From the NCBI GenBank assembly GCA_905181585.1, contig CAJIYG010000001.1, forward strand, positions 186,001-250,000: DNA of 64,000 nt, read 5' to 3'. A program made the translations under genes and the position numbers. Of the stretch, positions 38,540 to 49,483 are shown in pieces. Numbering within the stretch: the first letter of the stretch is position 1; every line of letters begins with the position of its first letter. This stretch comes from an uncultured Flavobacteriales bacterium (GTDB lineage Bacteria; Bacteroidota; Bacteroidia; Flavobacteriales; BACL11). The notes beneath the pieces are model-generated. The model was not told where the DNA came from. It was given only the letters and a program-made list of their open reading frames with translations, and did not search any database.

Positions 38540-40793
38540 TTATTTTATTTTAATAAGCTTTAAGCTTAAATTATCGTTAGTGCTTTTTAAAAAATAAATA
38601 CCCGGTATCCATTTAGATGTGTTTATATGCTTTTGGAAACTTTTTCCGTAGTAAATAATTTCGCCTAGCATATTATAAACTTTAAAGTCTGATTTTCCAA
38701 TAATTTGGAAATAATCATTGAATGGATTTGGAAAAATAACTAAATCATCTTCAAAAAAAGTATTATTAGTATTAGATGGAGTATTATTTTGATTAAATGT
38801 TGGTGTTAACATAGTAAATGATCCTACTCCATTGGGAGATCTCCCATATGAAATATCATCTTGTTGGGTATAAATATATTCTGCATCAATTATGGAAGAA
38901 TCGTTATTAGAAATTATTAATTGTTCACCAAGATTTGATAACTTAAAATTTGCATGATTATTTCCCTGATGACCATCCTCATCTGCCCAAATTATAAAGT
39001 ATTCCTGCGGTTTAATTATAATATTTGGAAATTTCCATTTGGAAATATTCTGCAAATTATCTGAAAAAAATAATTTATTTGTAGAGATTGGTGTTGAAGA
39101 ATTATTAAATAATTCAATCCAATCATCATATTTACCACTGTTGTCAGTTACAGTAGATTTATTATTTGACATCACTTCATTAATAACTAACTTAGACTGA
39201 GGAATATTAGTTGATATAGAATAAAATTCGTGAGCAGCTCTTTCGGGCGAGAAAATTCCGGAAGAATCATTTTCTGCATAAATATAGTAATCAACAGAAT
39301 TTGCAGTATTGGTTATTAAAGCCCCAAAAGTACCATCGTTAGGTAATCCATCATTATGGTTGCCATCATCAAACATATTTACTTCTTTAAACCTCATATT
39401 CTCTCCAAATCTAAAATATAAAACTACATCTGTAGAGCCTAAAACATCTGCATTTATATAAAAATCATTACCAAAAATTAAAGATTGTGGATTAATATTG
39501 GAAATACTTGGGGCTCCATTAAAACCACTATATACTGATAAGTAATTTGCTCGAGAATCAACTAATTGAGAAATCCCTGGGCAAATTGATGCCGGTAATG
39601 CAACCTGACTGTTAAGATTATTAGTAAAATCATTATATGAATAGAACTTATTTGTATCATTTTGAACAGAGGTATCTATTATGTTTTGTAAATATTGGGC
39701 TGTAGAGTAATAATTTTGATTTAAGAAATTTTCCTCAACAATTGTTCTAATATGGGCCATAAACATTTTTCGATTTCTTGGCGATTGAAATAATTTTTCT
39801 ATTAATGGTCTTGGAGAAATAAATGGAGTATAATAATGTATGAAAGGATCCATATTTTGAGCTTGAGAAATATTAAAACCATTAAAATATAGCTGTGAAG
39901 CATCAGTTAAACGAAAACCACCAAAAGACATATTCATATCCCATAGAATTGGGCTAAACTCTAGCGATGGCTGTTTATATAAATAATAATTCTGACCATA
40001 CCCAATATAAGAGTCATAATTAATAAGACTATAATTGAATGCATGCATCCAAAGTGCTCTGTCAATATTTAATAACTTATAAGCGCTATCAGAGTTATTA
40101 TTAAGTGTATCAATTAAATCATATAATTGACTCCATCCATAATCAGATTCAAGATCGTAATAATTATAGTAGTCTGAACTATCATTTCCATGAGAATTAC
40201 TAAGATTAGAGTTTTCCCCACCAATTTGGATATTTAAATTTTCTGGATTACACTTAAAAAACGCATTGTTTTTAGTTCCAAAATGATCAACAAGAAATTT
40301 TTCATTTACTGGCTTCTACATTTACATATAAACCCCAAAGAGTATCATTTATAAATAAATTTGAAAAATTAGCCTGTGATGCAGGCATATATTTTCTTGC
40401 AATATTATAGCTTAATACCTCTCGAACAAATGAAGGGTCTTGAATAACATTAGAAAGTTTAATTTTATTTATTCCTTTATGATCTTGATCATTTATTAAA
40501 TAATCTAAAGAAATATTAAATGGATTTTTTATCGTATTAATACTTACTGAGCTAAAACCTTTATATCTTACACCAACGCTATCATAACTATCACCGTTAA
40601 TGATAATATTTGCCACAACTCTATCTTTTTCACCAACAACATACATGCTATCAAGTAAATGATCCCAATTTGCATCAAAAAAATATAATCTAATTTCAGA
40701 AATAGAATCAATATTATAGAAATCTCCTTGAGCAATTACATTTTTACTTAATTGCAAAAGGCAAATAACTAAGAGAACCCTTCTAAATAACAC
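38540..40793 (-). CDS. CotH-kinase-family protein with lamin-tail and T9SS domains, frameshifted
   Basis: Two open stretches join after removal of one extra base in the GCC at 40311-40313: the first reads ...GLYVNVE, and the second continues PVNEKFLVDHFGTKNNAFFK. The combined protein is about 750 residues: signal peptide ending IAQ, CotH domain (SVGVRYKGFSS, WALYVNV-like turn, PILWDMNMSFGG), a lamin-tail-like region (LVINEVMSNNKST...WIELFNNS) and a C-terminal T9SS domain. CotH proteins phosphorylate secreted proteins in spores; the target here is unknown. GTG start at 40793, directly after the upstream gene's stop. Confidence 0.85.
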
Positions 40794-42393
40794 TTATTTA
40801 ATATGAGCTATTCTCTTCACCAATGGCAAAGAATTATTTGAAAGAATCATAAGACTATATAATCCTACAGGATGATTTTTTAAGTCAATTATCTTATCAA
40901 TAGGTCCAGAACAATCTATGACATCTTTAATATAAATAGTTTTTCCTGAAGAATTTATAACAGATATTGTAAGATCAGAAACTTCTTCTAACATTAAGGT
41001 GTAAATTAAATAAACCATTACTTGGATTCGGATAAACATCAAAATTGTAGAGACTTTTTAACTGCTCAAGATTAGATGCATTGAAGCAAGATGTGGTAAG
41101 TGTCGAATTCATATACGGCTCTAAGGCTATAATCCCAGGGTGGTCACATTCATATCTAAAGGCTTTTTGAGTATCTGCATTATATGGCCCCCAAACTATT
41201 GTTCCATTATCATCGACTTCATACATTACACCAGCTCCCCCTTGACCACCTGAGGCGTTTACAAAAATATTTCCATTTGACATTCTATCTGAAGCAGATT
41301 GCCCTGATGCTGAATATTGACATGCATATCTTGTTGTATATGAAGATGGACCAAATGCTTGTCCATTAGATCTAAAATAATTATATTGGTTATTTGGGTC
41401 AATTGGGGTTTCAATTCCATCAACAGCAGATTGATTATTTGAAACTCCTGAATTGTTAAAGACTTGTAAAAAACCACCATTTGGTCTCCCGTCATTAGTA
41501 ATCCATCTAACATCATGCACAGCATTTGGAATCACTTGTGCTCCAGAAATCCCATAATTATTTGGATTTCCCCATCTGTATAATATATCTCCTCCCATGC
41601 CTGAATTTCCTCCGCTGTGACTTGCAGCTTCTGCCGTTGTTGTACTATGATCAATAATATATATTTCACTAGCAAATCTTGAGGAAAAAGAGATTTGATC
41701 AAGATCTTCATTGTAGTCAACTCCATTTACATGAAACCAATCACCTCCGCCCCCTCCTGGACCACCACCTCCACTACCATTAATCATATTTATATCAATA
41801 AGTTGTGGATTATCTGAAATAACACCATAATTAGGTTTACTAGAATCGGTATCCTGAATCATATGATCCCATATATGCCATTCCCAAACAATTTCACCGC
41901 CACCATTTCCGTCATTAGCAATTTCTACAAAATGTGTTGGCCATTTGTCTGAAGTTGCACTTCCTCCAGCATCATTAACCTCAGTAGAGGATTTAACTTC
42001 CCAAGCCGTAATTAAAATATTATCTCCTATTAGAGTTAAATCATGATGACTTAAAAAAGTAGGAGAGGAATAGAAAAAATCCATTACAACATTTCCATTT
42101 GGATCAATTTCTTGAACTCTACCTGCATCAGCAGCTCCATTTAGTTGATTATTTGTACCTCCAGTCTGTACATTGTTCTTAGTCCCTCTTACTAAATTAC
42201 CATTGTCTTTTAATTGAACTGTATAATTACATTCAGTAGACATAGTCCAGGTATGCGCAATATTTAGATTTTCGTCAATTAAGTAAGTAGTATTCTCTCC
42301 TTGAGCATTATATAATGCAAAACCGTTAAAATCTTGTGAGTATGAGATTAAAGAAATTAAAGTTGCTAAAAAAATAAAGGTTATCTTTTTCAT
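40794..42393 (-). CDS. arylsulfotransferase-like secreted protein with T9SS domain, frameshifted
   Basis: A roughly 533-residue secreted protein: signal peptide ending SYSQ, a repeated beta-propeller-like core typical of aryl-sulfate sulfotransferases (NTTYLIDENLNIAHTWTM, FLSHHDLTLIGDNILITAWE, IVWEWHIWDHM, GDILYRWGNPNNYG), a Gly-rich insertion (SGGGGPGGGGGDW), and a C-terminal sorting domain. One extra base in GTTA at 40989-40992 breaks the frame; removing it joins FDVYPNPSNGLFNLHLN to EEVSDLTISVINSSGK. The catalytic His cannot be placed with confidence. It heads a minus-strand operon with CotH and the propeller. Confidence 0.78.
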
Positions 42394-42718
42394 ATTGTTT
42401 AAATTTTGGCTAATATAAGTACTAATTTAAAGTGATTTACTTAACAAAAGTACAAAAATATACTATGCACGCATAACTTAAAGCTGTTTTTAAAAAAATA
42501 ATGATTTAAAATAAAAAATCATAAAAAACGCAATAAAACACTAAAAATGCAATAAAATGCATATAAAATGCAAAAAATGCAAAAAATGACATTAAAATAC
42601 ATTAAAATACGTCTAAAAATAAATAAACTGAAGAAAAAATATTGTTAATATAATTACCCAACATATGTATAAGAGAAATCTTAAGATTATTATCTTTAAG
42701 GTCTAATAAAATATCAAA
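42394..42718. other. 325-bp AT-rich divergent intergenic region
   Basis: It separates the arylsulfotransferase operon (minus) from DUF502 (plus). The centre is ten A-runs at roughly helical spacing (see the repeat entry). Near the DUF502 side a CTTAAGAT/ATCTTTAAG imperfect repeat and TATCTTTA (one base off the -7 consensus) precede the ATG. I see no gene in it. Confidence 0.6.
42523..42619. repeat. phased A-tract array, likely intrinsically bent DNA
   Basis: Ten A-runs of 4 to 6 bases start near 42523, 42535, 42543, 42554, 42565, 42572, 42581, 42594, 42604 and 42615, a mean repeat of about 10.2 bp. Several are followed by TGC, giving the look of repeated AAAATGC. A-tracts in phase with the helix bend DNA, often near promoters or nucleoid-protein sites. 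Confidence 0.65.
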
Positions 42719-43270
42719 ATGAATAAAATAATTAATTACTTTCTTCAGGGGCTACTTTATATTGTTCCAATCAGCGTTACTCTTTATGTTGTTTATTGGT
42801 CATTTAATAAGATCGATGGAATACTTCCTTTTGACTTTCCAGGACTTGGACTGATAGTTGTAGTAACAATTATCACTTTAATTGGAGCAATTGGATCTAA
42901 ACTTATAAGCTCCCCTATAAATTCACTTTTTGTTAAACTTCTTGAAAAAGCTCCTCTATTAAAAACTATTTTTTCATCTGTCAAGGACCTGATGAATACT
43001 TTTGTAGGAGGCAAAAAGGGATTTGATCAAGCAGTACTAGTTAAAATATATGAAAATTCTACTATTGAAAGAATTGGTTTTATAACTAACGAAGACCTTA
43101 AAAACTTAAATATAAATTCCGAAAGAGTCTTAGTATATCTACCGCATTCTTATGCATTTTCAGGTCAATTATTTATAGTTGATAAAAAAAATATTACAAC
43201 TATAAACTCCGCATCTAGTGATATAATGAAATTAATAGTTTCTGGTGGTGTTACTGAAATTGAAAATTAA
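42719..43270 (+). CDS. DUF502 family membrane protein
   Basis: A 183-residue protein with two N-terminal transmembrane helices (about residues 7-28, LLYIVPISVTLYVVYWSF, and 43-65, GLIVVVTIITLIGAIGSKLI), then a soluble region starting with VKLLEKAPLLKTIFSSVKDL, the DUF502 signature. The role of the family is unknown. The PNGase F-like gene follows 15 bp downstream. Confidence 0.88.
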   Translation: MNKIINYFLQGLLYIVPISVTLYVVYWSFNKIDGILPFDFPGLGLIVVVTIITLIGAIGSKLISSPINSLFVKLLEKAPLLKTIFSSVKDLMNTFVGGKKGFDQAVLVKIYENSTIERIGFITNEDLKNLNINSERVLVYLPHSYAFSGQLFIVDKKNITTINSASSDIMKLIVSGGVTEIEN

Positions 43271-43273
43271 ACC

Positions 43274-43281
43274 TAAATTTG
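43274..43281 (+). promoter_or_regulatory. -7 box (TAAATTTG) at the start of the PNGase F-like gene
   Basis: A TAnnTTTG match ending 4 bp before the ATG at 43286. If active it gives a leaderless mRNA from the first ATG and separates this gene from DUF502 transcription. Confidence 0.4.
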
Positions 43282-43285
43282 CTTT

Positions 43286-46200
43286 ATGATTAAAAGCCCT
43301 TCTTCTATGACAAAAAATATTATTTTTTTTATAACTATTATATGCTTCAGCTCTTTACAAGCTCAAAACCCAGGAGACACAATTACTGTACAAACATTCG
43401 ACTACTCAAGCACAACAAGAGATACCTTAATTAGTTTTCCAACTAATAATCTTTCATACGAAAAAATTATAATGTCATACAACATGAGATGTAAAGATGA
43501 TGTTGTAAATACTAGCGGAAGCATAAATCATATTGGGTGTGGAGCGTGGGATTACAGTTGCCATACAAATATTCATGACTCGACTAGAGTTGACTCCATT
43601 CTTTCTAAAACTTCAAGTCATCTAATATCTAACTATAGCGGAAGTCTGTATGAATATAGCTTAAATCCAATCTATGATTACTATCAATTCTATCAACAAA
43701 ATACTATTATAAATAGTACCGTTTCTGAAGATTCAGCTATAACGGGCTCTTACATCAAAGAATTAGATTTTGTTTTAGCTACAGAAAAAAATTCGAGTAA
43801 ATCACAATTTCTCTACAGAGCAAGTGAACTTTTAAGCTTTGGTCTAACAAATGATTCTATAGATGCTCTATCTATTTTTATAGCAGATTCAAATTTCATA
43901 AATAACACTCCTCATCAAGCTAATTTTTTAAAAATTAAAATAAAATCTACTTCAGACTCTACTTTAGATAAAAACTTTCCGCATAATAATGGCTTTATAG
44001 AAGTTTATCACGCAAATACTGACCTCATTACAGGAGAAATACGATGTCAATTCCATACTCCTTTTGCCTGGGATGCAACTTCAAATATTGTTGTAGAATT
44101 ATCTTTAACAAATGCAAATAACATCTCACAAAAAACTTTTATTTTAGGAGACTCGTCTATCATTTAACTGTGGACTTTCTTCAACTGACGCCACAAGTAT
44201 CAATGTTCAACAAAACGCTTCAATAGCTCTACCAACTAATAATCTTGCTTCAATTTCAAATGAGATTACTGTGTCTTTTTGGGTTTATGGTAATGAAAAC
44301 TCACTTCCTTTTAACAGTACAATTCTTGAAGGTCTAGATGGAAATGGAAGTAGAACTATTAATATTCATTTCCCTTGGAGTAATAGTCGAGTATACTGGG
44401 ACTGTGGAAATAATTCAGGATCATATGACAGAATTGATAAACTAGCCAATCAAAATGATTTTTCAAATAAGTGGAATCACTGGACATTTACTAAAAACTG
44501 CATAAGTGGTGAAATGAAAATGTATAAAGACGGGGTACTATGGCATAGCGGAAATAATAAAACAGCTCCAATTAACATTCAAAGCTTAAAGCTTGGCTCA
44601 AATGCAAATGGAGTGTCTAACTTGTGGGATGGAAATATTAAAGAATTACAGATATTTAATAAAGAACTTTCTCAATCAACTATTTCTGAATGGTATAATT
44701 CAAGACTTTTACAACAAGCAATCAGTCACCCTGATATTAATGATTGTGTAGCATATTACCCTCTAAACAATGTTAATAATATTTCGTGTGGCATAAGTTC
44801 TTTATCAGCTAATATTAGTGGAAATGTAATATGGGAAGACAATAGAGGGGAAGAAATCAACACCTTCTTTTCTAGCTCAAAATTTAGACCAACTCTTAAA
44901 CTTTTCCAGGGTGATTATATTACAAATACAACAACAACAACTGTCTTAGATTCTTTACTAGCAACACCAAATACTGTTAAAGAACAAAGTATTTTCTCAA
45001 ACTCTAACACACTATTTAATGATAGTATCGCAATAATCTCATCAAATAATTTTTGGCACGCATACAGTTATACTTATGACACAAACGGCACTGTTTTAAC
45101 TACTCACACTTGGCCTATTGATAGCTCAATAACTATCTCAGATCTAAATTACTATCAAAGATATCCCATGGCATTTCAAATTATGTCCTTCGTAACACCT
45201 TATGGAGCATATCTTGATTTAGGAACCGAAGGTAAAACATGGTTTTTTGATGTTACTGACTTTGCTCCAATTCTTCAAGGAAATAAAAGAATAAATATGA
45301 CCAGTGGTGGACAATGGCAAGAAGATATGGATATTAAATTTCATTTTATAGTCGGAACTCCACCAAGAGATGTAATTGATATACAACAGATCTGGAGACC
45401 ACAATCAAAAGGATTCACATCTATTATGAATAATAATTGCTTTGAACCTAGAGATGTTTTAATTAATCCAAATGCAAGTAAATTTAAAATTAGAACTGTT
45501 ATTACTGGACACGGGCAAGAAGGAGAATTTATTTCTCAAAATCATTTTCTAAATATAAATGCCGGAGTAACAGAATACACTTGGCCTGTTTGGACGGAAT
45601 GCGGTGCTAATCCGATTTACCCTCAAGGAGGGACTTGGATTTACGATCGAGCTGGTTGGTGTCCAGGACAAGCCTCTGACTTAAGAGAAGATGATATAAC
45701 ATCTTTAGTCACGCCTGGACAAATTCACAATATAGATTATGGAGTAGTAAATGCAAGCGGAAGCTCTAATTACTGGGTGAGCTCACAACTTGTCAGCTAT
45801 TCAAATGCAAATCATAACCTTGATGCATCATTAGTTGATGTAATTAAACCAACTAACAAGGTGAAATACTCGAGAATAAATCCTAGCTGCGGAAAACCAC
45901 AAATTATTATAAGAAACACAGGAAACCAACAACTTAATAGTCTTACAATTGAGTATTGGATAAATAATAATAATACACAAAAAGAGACGCAACTATGGAC
46001 AGGGTCGCTAGATTTTTTAGAAGAAGAAATTATTGAACTAAATGACCCTACAAGTTTATGGGAAAATCTATTAACCACAAATAACACTTTTCATGTTCAA
46101 ATCTCTGAACCAAATCAGTCTCAAGATCAATACATACACAATAATTTTCTTACATCTAAATTTGAACCTACTCCAGTGTATGATAATTCTTTTGCTATTT

Positions 46201-46787
46201 GGCTTGAAACTAATAGTGGCTCTATAGGTATAAACCAATCTGAAACTTCTTGGGAGATACATGATAATAATAATAACTTAACTTATCAATCTGCCGGAGG
46301 AGGAAACTTAATGATTAACACTCAGTATAGAGACACTCTAATATTTAATGATGGTTGTTATAGTTTTAGAATTAATGACAGTGATAACGATGGAATTGAT
46401 TTCTGGGCAAATAATGATGGTGCCGGCATGGTGCGATTCAGAAAAATTGGGGCAAGTTGGATAAAGATTTTTGAAGGTGATTTTGGATCATTTTCACATC
46501 ATGAGTTTAGAGTTGAAAACAATATAACATCTAATGAAGAAACACTAAATGAATGGAGTTTTTATCCAAATCCAATAAAAAATAAAATAACTATTAACGG
46601 CTATTCTCAAGAACCGACTAACTTTATTTTATCAGACAGTTTAGGCAAACAAATTAAAAAATTCACAATAGATTCTGATGGAATATTCTCCAAGAGAATT
46701 GACTTAAGTTATTTAAAAGAAGGAGTATACCTTTTAAAAATAGTTAACTCTGAAGAAGAAGTTGTCAAAAAACTGATAAAATTATAA
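43286..46787 (+). CDS. PNGase F-like T9SS protein with an inserted LamG domain, frameshifted
   Basis: One extra base near 44150-44165 splits a protein of about 1,166 residues. In joined numbering: signal peptide to about 27, PNGase F N-terminal region with GCGAWDY at 84-90 (Asp89 aligning by eye with catalytic Asp60 of PNGase F), a LamG/concanavalin-like domain at about 320-475, the rest of the N-domain (LDLGTEGKTWFFDVTDF, about 643-659, and IVGTPPRDV), the C-domain with ITGHGQEGEF (Glu747 aligning with Glu206), DRAGWCPG at about 787-794, then a T9SS domain from about 1,090. PNGase F removes N-glycans. Activity on glycoproteins is inferred from homology. Confidence 0.82.
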
Positions 46788-48703
46788 TGCAATATTGTAA
46801 TAGTCTAACATCATACTCAAGATTTAAGACTCGAGAGGTAAAGATTGGAAGTTTAGGCTTTGGAGGTGATAATCCAATTCGCGTACAGTCAATGACTACA
46901 ACAAATACGATGGACACTATTGCAACTGTTGAAGAATCGATCAGAATGATTGATGCTGGTTGTGAACTTGTTAGGATTACTGCCCCAAGTAGAAGAGATG
47001 CCGAGAACCTACAAAACATAAAAGATGAATTATCTAAGAGAGGCTATAATACTCCTATCGTAGCTGACATACATTTTACACCAAACGCTGCAGAAATTGC
47101 AGCTAAAATTGTAGAAAAAGTTCGAATTAATCCAGGAAACTATGCAGACAAAAAGAAATTTGAAGAGATTGAATATACTGATAAAACATATAATCATGAA
47201 TTAATTAGAATAAGAGAAAAATTCACACCTTTAGTTAAGATTTGTAAAGAATATGGAACTGCTATGAGAATAGGAACTAATCACGGCTCCTTATCAGACA
47301 GAATACTTAGTAGGTATGGAGACACTCCTGAGGGAATGGTAGAATCAGCCATGGAATTCCTAAGAATTTGTAGAGACGAAGATTATCATGAGATTATTCT
47401 TTCAATGAAAGCTTCTAACACAAGAGTTATGGTACAAGCCTATCGACTACTTGTAAGTGAAATGATGAAAAATAAGATGAATTACCCACTCCATCTAGGT
47501 GTAACTGAAGCAGGAGAAGCAGAAGATGGCAGAATAAAATCAGCAGTTGGAATTGGAGCTTTGTTAGAAGATGGAATAGGTGATACAATAAGAGTTTCTC
47601 TTACTGAAGCTCCTGAATTTGAAATGCCTGTAGCATATAATTTATTAAAAAATTTCAAAAATAGAGATAATAAAAAATCAATTGAAAACATAACAAAAAA
47701 CCCTTTAAACCCTTTTAATTACTCTAGAAGAAAGACTCATTCAGTAAAAAATATTGGAGGATCAAATGTCCCTATTGTTATTGCAAATCTTGACAAAAGA
47801 ACAAGTATAAAAACCTCTTCTTTTTTTCCACTTGGCTACAACTATTCTGTCCCACTTGATAAATGGAATATTTCTGATAGTGCAACAGATTATATTTTCA
47901 TTGGTGATAAAAAAATAGATTTTGAAACTCCAGGAACACTAAGTATGATCTATAATTACGACTCATGGAAAGATCATAAAAAAGGATACCCTCTTTTCAC
48001 AATAACTGAATATTCAAAAACTTTATCTAAGTCTAGTGAGTTAAATTTTATTGAAGTTTTCGCTCATGAACTTAAATCAAAAAATTTGGAGTTAATTAAA
48101 AATGACAAGACAATTGTCTTAATTATTAAAACTGATAATACAAATGGAGTAGCTGAACAAAGAAAAATATTCATTGATTTAATAAACAATAATATTTCAA
48201 CACCAGTTGTCATTAGCCGTGACTATGAAAATATAAGTAGTGAAGAAATACAACTAAATTGCGCATCAGATATTGGAGCACTGTTACTTGATGGCCTAGG
48301 AGATGGAATATCTATAGAATACGATGTTAAGGGTAGCAGCAAACACATTAATTCAACTGCATTTGGTATTTTACAAGCAAGTAGAACAAGAATTTCCAAG
48401 ACAGAATACATTTCCTGCCCCTCATGCGGAAGAACTCTTTTTGATCTTCAAGAAACAACTGCTAAAATAAGAAAGGTGACTGATCACCTTAAAGGTGTGA
48501 AAATTGGTATCATGGGTTGTATTGTAAATGGTCCTGGTGAGATGGCGGATGCTGATTATGGATATGTTGGGACTAAGCCTGGAAAAATCACTCTATATAA
48601 AGAAAGAGATGTTGTGAAAAAAAATATAAATGAAGCTGATGCTGTAGATGCTCTTATTGAATTAATAAAAGAGCATGGAGATTGGGTAGAGAAGAAAAAA
48701 TAA
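46787..48703 (+). CDS. ispG: 4-hydroxy-3-methylbut-2-enyl-diphosphate synthase (long form)
   Basis: IspG makes HMBPP from MEcPP in the methylerythritol phosphate pathway. At 638 residues it is the long, insert-containing form of Bacteroidota, plants and Chlamydiae rather than the roughly 370-residue form. The TIM-barrel half starts NPIRVQSMTTTNTMDT, the extra central domain spans roughly 295-500, and the 4Fe-4S domain has CPSCGRT and GIMGCIVNGPGEMADADYG. Its ATG overlaps the upstream stop by one base. UppS and the polyprenyl synthase use its products. Confidence 0.95.
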   Translation: MQYCNSLTSYSRFKTREVKIGSLGFGGDNPIRVQSMTTTNTMDTIATVEESIRMIDAGCELVRITAPSRRDAENLQNIKDELSKRGYNTPIVADIHFTPNAAEIAAKIVEKVRINPGNYADKKKFEEIEYTDKTYNHELIRIREKFTPLVKICKEYGTAMRIGTNHGSLSDRILSRYGDTPEGMVESAMEFLRICRDEDYHEIILSMKASNTRVMVQAYRLLVSEMMKNKMNYPLHLGVTEAGEAEDGRIKSAVGIGALLEDGIGDTIRVSLTEAPEFEMPVAYNLLKNFKNRDNKKSIENITKNPLNPFNYSRRKTHSVKNIGGSNVPIVIANLDKRTSIKTSSFFPLGYNYSVPLDKWNISDSATDYIFIGDKKIDFETPGTLSMIYNYDSWKDHKKGYPLFTITEYSKTLSKSSELNFIEVFAHELKSKNLELIKNDKTIVLIIKTDNTNGVAEQRKIFIDLINNNISTPVVISRDYENISSEEIQLNCASDIGALLLDGLGDGISIEYDVKGSSKHINSTAFGILQASRTRISKTEYISCPSCGRTLFDLQETTAKIRKVTDHLKGVKIGIMGCIVNGPGEMADADYGYVGTKPGKITLYKERDVVKKNINEADAVDALIELIKEHGDWVEKKK

Positions 48704-48732
48704 TATTCATCTTCCAATTTTAAAGCTTAAAT

Positions 48733-48748
48733 TACGCTTTGTAGCGTA
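48733..48748. promoter_or_regulatory. palindrome next to the -33 element of the efflux operon
   Basis: TACGCT at 48733-48738 and its exact complement AGCGTA at 48743-48748 are separated by 4 bp and end one base before the TTG -33 element. The position fits a repressor site; a weak ispG terminator without T-run is the alternative. Confidence 0.4.
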
Positions 48749-48778
48749 TTGTCGTCTCTATCTTTACAACTATCTTTG
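48749..48778 (+). promoter_or_regulatory. promoter of the MacB-like efflux operon
   Basis: TTG at 48749-48751 and TATCTTTG at 48771-48778, with 19 bp between, match the Bacteroidota -33/-7 pattern. The -7 box ends 27 bp before the ATG at 48806. Confidence 0.65.
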
Positions 48779-48805
48779 CAAAAAATTAAACATCATCATT
48801 AAAAT

Positions 48806-49483
48806 ATGATTGAAATAAAAGATCTTAACAAGTCTTATGTAATGGGGAAAAATTCATTACATGTATTAAAAGGAATTAATCTTAAGATTAACGAGGGAGA
48901 ATTAGTTGCAATTATGGGCTCATCAGGATCAGGAAAATCTACACTACTTAATATTATTGGGATGTTGGATAATTATGATTCCGGAGCATATCAATTAGAT
49001 AAGGTTCCAATTAAAGATCTCGATGAAACCAAAGCAGCTAAATACAGAAATAAATTTTTAGGATTTGTTTTTCAATCTTTCAATCTCATTAATTACAAAA
49101 CAGCTATTGAAAACATTGCTCTCCCTCTTTATTACCAGGGCATCGCAAGTAAAGAACGTCAAAAAATAGCTTTAGACTATTTAGATAAAGTAGGACTTAA
49201 AGATTGGTCAGGTCATTTGCCGAGCGAATTATCTGGGGGACAAAAACAAAGGGTAGCGATTGCGCGTGCTTTAGCCTCTAAACCAAAAGTACTTCTTGCA
49301 GATGAGCCAACAGGAGCTTTAGATTCTAAAACATCTGATGAAGTAATGGAGCTAATAATACAAATTAATAAAGAAGGTAAAACAATATTAGTTGTTACAC
49401 ACGAACAAGAAGTAGCTAATATGTGTAATCGAATTATAACATTAAAAGATGGCGTAATTATGACAGATATTAAATCAAAATAA
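48806..49483 (+). CDS. MacB/LolD-type ABC transporter ATP-binding protein
   Basis: A 225-residue ATPase: Walker A GSSGSGKST at 38-46, Q-loop FVFQSFNL, signature LSGGQKQRVA and Walker B VLLADEPTGALD with the D-loop SK. It is closest to MacB/LolD-type ATPases. It heads a five-gene operon of ATPase, two permeases, a fusion protein and a TolC-like protein. The next gene starts immediately after its stop. Confidence 0.93.
   Translation: MIEIKDLNKSYVMGKNSLHVLKGINLKINEGELVAIMGSSGSGKSTLLNIIGMLDNYDSGAYQLDKVPIKDLDETKAAKYRNKFLGFVFQSFNLINYKTAIENIALPLYYQGIASKERQKIALDYLDKVGLKDWSGHLPSELSGGQKQRVAIARALASKPKVLLADEPTGALDSKTSDEVMELIIQINKEGKTILVVTHEQEVANMCNRIITLKDGVIMTDIKSK

Noticed and set aside
42540..42612. 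Short AAAATGC repeats that could suggest a CRISPR or a minisatellite
   Set aside because: The units are about 10 bp with no spacers and no cas genes nearby; helical A-tract phasing explains them better.
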